This document shows, in pieces, positions 59,701 to 64,000 of a stretch of DNA of 64,000 bases. The stretch lies in assembly GCA_045539515.1 (NCBI GenBank), contig JAZQFN010000065.1:1-64000 (forward strand). The letters are read 5' to 3'. The first letter of the stretch is position 1; each line of letters starts with the position of its first letter. Made by a program: the position numbers and the translations under genes. The notes under the pieces are model-generated. The model did no database searches and was not told the origin of the DNA. It saw only the letters and a list, made by a program, of their open reading frames with translations. This DNA is from RGIG8748 sp045539515. Its GTDB lineage: Bacteria > Bacillota > Clostridia > UMGS1810.

Positions 59701-60276
59701 GATGTATTCAAGAGCTTGTGCTCCGTATTTTGTTTGCGCCTTTTTTAAAAATTCATCCTTTGTTTCTTCTGTAAACCACAACCTTGGATGCGACTTTGGT
59801 ATCATATTTTTTATATTATCCGCATCGGGAACTATAAACTCTGTAGCATCGGGATCTATACGAAATCTACGTGCCACACCCCAGTCACTCACCTTGTTAC
59901 CTATATGATATCGAACTGCCCACCAATATGTTCCGGGTTCAAATGTATATGGAAAATTATAATAATGCCATTTAAGACCATCTTCACGGTAAGCAATATC
60001 CGTTAGCTGTTCGTCTCTTGCTACTACTATGTCGTAGCTCTCTGCACCATTTATCTGCGTCCATGTAAAATCCGGAGGATTCTGCATGCTTCCGTATTTA
60101 TGCTCCGGCTTAAAAGGCGTCATAGCACCGGGATGAGCATTAAGGTTTAAGTGTGTAGCCGGAAGTTGCAGTGTAGGCTTGCTTTCTTCGCCAAATGCTG
60201 TAAGAGTGGTACACACCACGATTATAGCTGCCAAAGCGAGACAGGACAATCTTTTTACATTCAGAATTTTTTTCAT
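56797..60276 (-). CDS. Large secreted heparinase-II/III-like protein, paralogue 2
   Basis: An 1159-residue exported protein (signal peptide about residues 1-29). It follows paralogue 1 closely: NPPDFTWTQINGAESYDI near residue 65, RNSPYESHIWAYMSNYAIGA and WSKGTQYWKFSY in the barrel, and YNHLMADQNNYVIES in the beta domain. There the second His of the HxHxD motif is replaced by Met, which may alter or abolish metal binding. The C-terminal 110 residues (VEAEDF...VLTAGKHTFTIKVF) look like a family 6/35 type carbohydrate-binding module. AAGGAGG precedes ATG. It ends at its own terminator. Confidence 0.8.
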   Translation of the reverse strand: MKKILNVKRLSCLALAAIIVVCTTLTAFGEESKPTLQLPATHLNLNAHPGAMTPFKPEHKYGSMQNPPDFTWTQINGAESYDIVVARDEQLTDIAYREDGLKWHYYNFPYTFEPGTYWWAVRYHIGNKVSDWGVARRFRIDPDATEFIVPDADNIKNMIPKSHPRLWFTEETKDEFLKKAQTKYGAQALEYIISGADSTIKTKYPEDPGLGRTYDDEEESRAAVDNASTLGQKVAADAVNTAMAYVFTGDKKYFDYSVGLMMHVSDWDYVEGWTSYKWQDQPFFIILSHFSFAYDWLYNDMTEEQRNKIGGMLKGRFDIVKDSSLNIIRNSPYESHIWAYMSNYAIGAIALMHDYPEIENYFVEFMQLFVPTYVPMSNEDGGWSKGTQYWKFSYNRDSMLAKVLTQNGYMDLYSKPWHQNQYLWALYMFPHNSYGSFGDSANTAFVNNDIRVIQGLADDAYFTGNPVTAWLRDKVGSFALWGSTYDSILSSDGYDIEPTPPKSYPRAWTFIDQGTTAMHSDIVSTNRTSLYFRASKYGSYNHLMADQNNYVIESNGERLIARSGYYDAYHSTHDSGFTRQTYANNSVTYDMGLGQTDDSMTANGNTDMFVTSQDFDAVVGDATNAYDGGLDKFVRSIVYIRPDKYIIIDSLKAQNSAIGNKANFEWWQNTKGDNSIYIHDDKRGINITASKMAADTRMHYPEKLTPYYSNIFSGPELVNIPPMGEFASRPVDKRIWFETESVSQTKIIATINVHGADEPYKYVNETKYDDYISLEFDDGTVALVSTVMDDEKVINAGDISFVGTAVVYNEDTIMLVGGKLLTMYGIKLIESEDTVSVVCGEGQLGVSSKDDYKLTLYTGNELISEITSVKEFMDSASPVSAELTGIGVTYGENGEVYVDAQKGHYSLLVNEAVRHGYDSGKNISIDVVIDGVTKTVSAPAYYNADYELAAIAEVEIPMGNYLLVGNADKISLGEKGKLSKTVATSLGGNHEITFVGENRRVELKSVPTYVCDVTAEPDWNALNTRLSAKVEAEDFKEKVGVARLTNGLDFLTGITQLNSTNDSITYEIEVPEDGVYDIAFRYGVWMDPLPKRMIEMNNAVYVFTLPQTGGWGGNGPDDFKGAVIDTNMVLTAGKHTFTIKVFENGSYWNYDWIGLVKSE

Positions 60277-60288
60277 AGCACTGCCTCC

Positions 60289-61482
60289 TTAGTTAATTGT
60301 AAGTGTCTTTGTACTTTCGTCCCATATAGGTGATTTACCCAAAGCCTTTGCCAATTCATTTATGGAAATATAGCCTTTGGAATCCTTCAACTCATATTTT
60401 CCGGAAGAAACATCAACTCCGTTTACAGTCATGTAACTTGCATCTATTGGAACAATAACCTTTACGCCATCTTTTTCTCCGATATATTTACCTTCTGATA
60501 TTACCATATCCATTTCAAAAAGTCTGAAAGCACTTCTGATACCAACCATTACTTCTGTGTTTTTAAGATAGGGTTCTGAACTAAAATATGCATATATACC
60601 GTCTTTCATTACATTGATTTCATAAGGACCGCCCGGAATAATTGATGGAGTTTCAGTTACGGGTATCTCTATGGGGGTAGGTCTTAGGAGCTCGCCCCCG
60701 GGCTTTCTGAGCCTGGGAGCATTTTCTGTAATCTGTAAATAGTCTATATACCAATCTGCGGTAAACATTCTTGATTCAAACATTATGGCAGAAACAGCAG
60801 GTGTTTCCATAGATACGAAGTCAATAAACATAGGTACATTTGACCTCATAACATATCCATCTTTTAATTCATCACATTCCAACAACAAGCTTGCCGTCTG
60901 TTTGTCAATATTAATGTTCATAGATAAAGTATACCATTTTCCGGGTACAATCTTATCCTGCAATTCAGTAGAATATGAATTTGAACTCTGATATTGAATT
61001 TCTCCACCGGTTACATTGCCGGCCACAAAAAATCTTGTTGCCCACTTGCCCTCAGGAGTAAGGAAATAGATACCATTAGAAGCAAAATCTGTCTCCTTGT
61101 TATCAGAAACTTCCATTTTGAATCTCATCTTAAGTCCCAAAGTTCCCTTTGTATGAATACCAATATCCTTGGTAATAACTACACTGGCAGCCGAAGTCCC
61201 GGGAGTTTTATCCGAGAGAAGCAGTGCCTGCTGTTTCTCTCCGTCAGGGCCTTCTGTTTTGGCAAGCGAAATTGATGAATTGCCTGCAACAGAATACTCG
61301 TAGCCCATATCTTCAAAATCCTTATCGGCAATCATAAAATCATCGCAGAAAATATCCGTTCTCGTGGATAAATCTCTGGTTATCTTTTTTCTTTTGTCAT
61401 GTCTGGGAGCGTGAGCGCCTGCCGTAATGCCAAGACATAGTGCAAGCACCAGACCAAAGCTTAGTGTTCTTTTAATACACAT
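60289..61482 (-). CDS. Secreted LamG-like protein with stalk domain
   Basis: A 397-residue exported protein (signal peptide about residues 1-23). The centre (about residues 40-255) is a beta-sandwich of concanavalin type with KGTLGLKMRFKMEVSD and GKWYTLSMNINID. After a Pro/Thr-rich linker the C-terminus carries a stalk domain (VIVPIDASYMTVNGVDV and YISINELAKALGKSPIW), as in copper-amine-oxidase-like repeats. It could bind polysaccharide at the cell surface. AAGGAGG and ATG lie 12 bp after the SLH gene, in an operon with paralogue 2. Confidence 0.75.
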   Translation of the reverse strand: MCIKRTLSFGLVLALCLGITAGAHAPRHDKRKKITRDLSTRTDIFCDDFMIADKDFEDMGYEYSVAGNSSISLAKTEGPDGEKQQALLLSDKTPGTSAASVVITKDIGIHTKGTLGLKMRFKMEVSDNKETDFASNGIYFLTPEGKWATRFFVAGNVTGGEIQYQSSNSYSTELQDKIVPGKWYTLSMNINIDKQTASLLLECDELKDGYVMRSNVPMFIDFVSMETPAVSAIMFESRMFTADWYIDYLQITENAPRLRKPGGELLRPTPIEIPVTETPSIIPGGPYEINVMKDGIYAYFSSEPYLKNTEVMVGIRSAFRLFEMDMVISEGKYIGEKDGVKVIVPIDASYMTVNGVDVSSGKYELKDSKGYISINELAKALGKSPIWDESTKTLTIN

Positions 61483-61494
61483 ACTTACGCCTCC

Positions 61495-64000
61495 TTACTT
61501 AACTACAATAATCACATAGGGAGTACCTACAGACGCCTGAATAATTACAAGAGATGTATCCTCTTCCCCTACTGTTTCGTATGGAAGAATGTCGGTGTAA
61601 CTTCCTACTTTTACTTTTTTACCTTCCACAGCTTTGGAATCATACAGTATATATGTACAGCTTGAATAATTGGGAACTGCTATGTACTGTGATGTATCTG
61701 CCGATGCAATTTGTGATTTATCACGAGTGTAAATTACATTTAACCCGTCATTTCCCTTTTGCATAGGATATGCATAGGATACATAGAACGCCAGATTAAA
61801 CTGCATTCCGGTGTCAATTATCAGTCTCTTTTCGGGAATTCTGTAATAAATCCATACTCCTTCAAGATACCCTTCGTAGTCTGTGGTATAACGAATTACA
61901 TCCCCGATTTTTAAGTTATTCGCACTGAGCTCTCCGCTTAAATCCTCAAGCGGATTGCCCTCGGCATCTATAGTATCGGCAACAGACGCCAAAGTGAATC
62001 TGAAATCATCCTTAATATAGATTGATTTTCTCCCGCCTTGTCCCACAACAGTTAATTTTGTGCACTCAGTTTCATTGTAAAGGCAACGGCTTATGGCAGA
62101 AATTACACTCAATCTGGTTTCGTCACTCACCTTGGATTCAGTATCAGCATTGAGCATAACATAAGGTGCAGTTATTGAATCTTTTTCATAGTAATAAGAT
62201 GCAGCATCGTATGTATAATCTTCTCCGCCGGTAATTCCGTTGTGAAGATGTACTTTGTATCTGTCTTCATCAAAATAGTCTTTATTTCCTATGCTCGGAG
62301 CAGTATATCTGATAACTTTTGTATTTGCGTTAATAATAAACTTTGTGTTTCCGCCTGCTCCGTTTTGCCCAAACAACATACCGCCCATTCTGTATCTCAA
62401 ATCCGTACCGGAGTGACCTCTGAAAAGCGCATTGTCACCTACAGCATCCTGCCTTGTTGCTTCGATTTCATTCTTGATATCGTTAAATATTGTATCAAGG
62501 AATATTATTTCTCCGTTTGAATTAAGACGATATCTTACAGGCTGAGCAATACATCCGTCATCTGCGGTATATATAAGTGCAGATGATGCTTTAAGCTTGG
62601 AAATTACTCCGCTGTCTGTTCGGGAATAGCGCACATTGTCCACAGTGTATTTTTCTGCAGAATTTGCTATAATGAACTCTGCGTTTTCCGAATAAATCTT
62701 GAACTGAATATTGGATTTAAGACCCGAACCCTCATCTGCACCGATTAAAAATCCAAAGGTCATATCCGAAACAACGCGAACATCGGCAATTTCACCGAAC
62801 ACATTTAATGAAAGCTGTACATTGTCACCTACTTTAAAGGAATTTGTACCAAACGCCTTTTCAAGATTTGAAGAAGCTGTCTTTGTGAGAAGATACTGCC
62901 CTTCCTCTGTTTCAACACATATTCTGTCATTTACTGTGCTTAACGATGTAATCTTACCTGTTACCGATGAATTTGTTTTATACAGCTTGTATAATCTCTG
63001 GTCAGCATCCTCATTGGATTTGTATACCGAAATCACATCGTTTGTATTTATATCGTTTATGCTTCCTTCTTCTCCACTTGGAAGATACACAATTGTGTAT
63101 GGGTCGTCTGCATCCACATCCACGGAAATACTTTTTGTATTATCATAGGCATCATATATCTTTTCTCCGGATACATCAACGGCACCCACAACATAATCCT
63201 GATATGCTTCCACATAGATTACATCGCCGGATTTGTCGCCATCATTACTCACTACAGTAACACGACCTTCATAATTCCTGAGAGCTTCGTAGGAAAAGGC
63301 TTCTCCCGTGGAAGCACCGTTCCATATAACTGATGAAACTATATTGTAGGACACGTCCTCTTTTCCCGTTTCGTCCCAATAATATATTTTGCCGTTTTCT
63401 ACCTTATAGATGTCGCTTATGGATATGACTGTTTCCCTGTTTTCACTTGTTTTTGCAATATATACCAGGGTATCCTCCGCGCCGGTTCTTGCTTCTTTAT
63501 AATAAGCATCAACCTCATATCCCAAAAAATTCCATGTGGTTGTATCCAATTCGCCTACCTCAAGCTTGGTATTACCTACAACAATATGCCAGCCGGGAGT
63601 TAAATTTTCACCGCGAAGCGAAGATATATCCACAGAGTTTACAATATCTGTAATGTGTACAATACCCATGCTCTGATAAAGCAACGTCATACCGTCCTCA
63701 CTTCCAAAGCGGGGCTCTTCACCATAGGAAATCTGATTTAAGGTAAGGGTATTTAAAGCATTAAAACAAAGCTGAGCTATTTCACCTTTGGATGCGGTTT
63801 CCGCCATATTTATATCTTCGAGGTAATCAAACATATCCAGTCTGTTTGCAGTATAATAATATCCTGCAGGGTAACCGCCTTTTGACTGTGCATAAGCACC
63901 GTAACCAAGTACAATTGTAAGTACAGAAACTGCCTCACCCGTCATAATCTCTCTGTCGGGAGAATACGTACCATCAGCATATCCGCCTACTACACCGGCC
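61495..64000 (-). CDS. S-layer-homology domain protein, 5' part beyond the window
   Basis: The reading frame is open to the window edge (start not visible), with at least 835 residues present. Nearest the edge is an SLH motif, GVVGGYADGTYSPDREIMTGEAVSVL, and then a second one (MAETASKGEIAQLCFNAL). The remainder is a long beta-rich region of repeats with no known catalytic motif, ending SVGTPYVIIVVK. SLH domains bind the protein to the cell-wall polymer, so it may display or organise the lyases encoded downstream. First visible gene of the operon with 60289 and 56797. Confidence 0.8.
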   Translation of the reverse strand, partial: AGVVGGYADGTYSPDREIMTGEAVSVLTIVLGYGAYAQSKGGYPAGYYYTANRLDMFDYLEDINMAETASKGEIAQLCFNALNTLTLNQISYGEEPRFGSEDGMTLLYQSMGIVHITDIVNSVDISSLRGENLTPGWHIVVGNTKLEVGELDTTTWNFLGYEVDAYYKEARTGAEDTLVYIAKTSENRETVISISDIYKVENGKIYYWDETGKEDVSYNIVSSVIWNGASTGEAFSYEALRNYEGRVTVVSNDGDKSGDVIYVEAYQDYVVGAVDVSGEKIYDAYDNTKSISVDVDADDPYTIVYLPSGEEGSINDINTNDVISVYKSNEDADQRLYKLYKTNSSVTGKITSLSTVNDRICVETEEGQYLLTKTASSNLEKAFGTNSFKVGDNVQLSLNVFGEIADVRVVSDMTFGFLIGADEGSGLKSNIQFKIYSENAEFIIANSAEKYTVDNVRYSRTDSGVISKLKASSALIYTADDGCIAQPVRYRLNSNGEIIFLDTIFNDIKNEIEATRQDAVGDNALFRGHSGTDLRYRMGGMLFGQNGAGGNTKFIINANTKVIRYTAPSIGNKDYFDEDRYKVHLHNGITGGEDYTYDAASYYYEKDSITAPYVMLNADTESKVSDETRLSVISAISRCLYNETECTKLTVVGQGGRKSIYIKDDFRFTLASVADTIDAEGNPLEDLSGELSANNLKIGDVIRYTTDYEGYLEGVWIYYRIPEKRLIIDTGMQFNLAFYVSYAYPMQKGNDGLNVIYTRDKSQIASADTSQYIAVPNYSSCTYILYDSKAVEGKKVKVGSYTDILPYETVGEEDTSLVIIQASVGTPYVIIVVK

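Overview
The window looks like a chromosomal segment of an anaerobic Firmicute of class Clostridia. The evidence is a set of typical neighbourhoods: scpA-scpB-DUF2953-ytfJ, queA-tgt-yajC-(TIGR04086)-secD-secF, a lysine-riboswitch asd-dapA-dapB operon, a SpoIID-type protein, and the GGGtGRT/NifU-like pair. The carbohydrate genes (SLH-anchored protein, copper-amine-oxidase-like stalk domains, heparinase-II/III-like lyases) suggest a gut polysaccharide degrader. I infer this from protein families only; genus and species cannot be told.

Region 1 (1-8.7 kb) is an accessory island. It holds small hypotheticals, a phage-type replication-protein remnant next to 11-bp iterons, an Xre regulator divergent from a Cys-repeat lipoprotein, a DUF6273 lipoprotein, a stalk-domain protein, and fragments of a serine recombinase and a WYL regulator. 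The 3' end of the GGGtGRT gene plus its downstream region occurs three times (about 4351-4498, 5824-6027, 8631-8835), which points to repeated insertion at the end of that gene. Between these copies lie compact RNA loci: a hairpin RNA (4723-4888), a candidate convergent type I toxin-antitoxin locus (6207-6476) with a 20-residue hydrophobic peptide, and a structured leader RNA with a possible terminator/antiterminator (6684-6955).

Region 2 (8.7-23.6 kb) holds the GGGtGRT and Fe-S scaffold-like genes, a GH29 fucosidase and GH94 phosphorylase separated by 670 bp of nested palindromes, argC-argB, an alginate-lyase-superfamily protein with an esterase, and asd-dapA-dapB behind a lysine riboswitch.

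Region 3 (23.7-43.3 kb) is mostly housekeeping. It runs from SpoIID, queA, tgt and yajC through two unusual stand-alone SecD ectodomain paralogues to secD-secF and tRNA-Leu(CAA). An opposite-strand run follows (MATE transporter, hypothetical, lipid kinase, NhaC antiporter with a DnaJ-like Cys-rich insert, galM), then lysA, an M50 protease, scpA-scpB, a DUF2953 protein and ytfJ.

Region 4 (43.3-64 kb) is carbohydrate metabolism, nearly all on the minus strand: a sugar-type solute-binding lipoprotein, a Gfo/Idh oxidoreductase, a nitrilase-family hydrolase, a 2-hydroxyacid dehydrogenase, an AraC regulator, a GH106-like glycosidase, two large secreted heparinase-II/III-like proteins, a LamG-like/stalk-domain protein and an SLH-domain protein cut by the window end. 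The likely logic is extracellular depolymerisation of an acidic polysaccharide at the cell surface, followed by intracellular processing of oligosaccharides. The substrate is not determined.

All family assignments come from reading motifs by eye. No database search, folding program or base-composition calculation was run.
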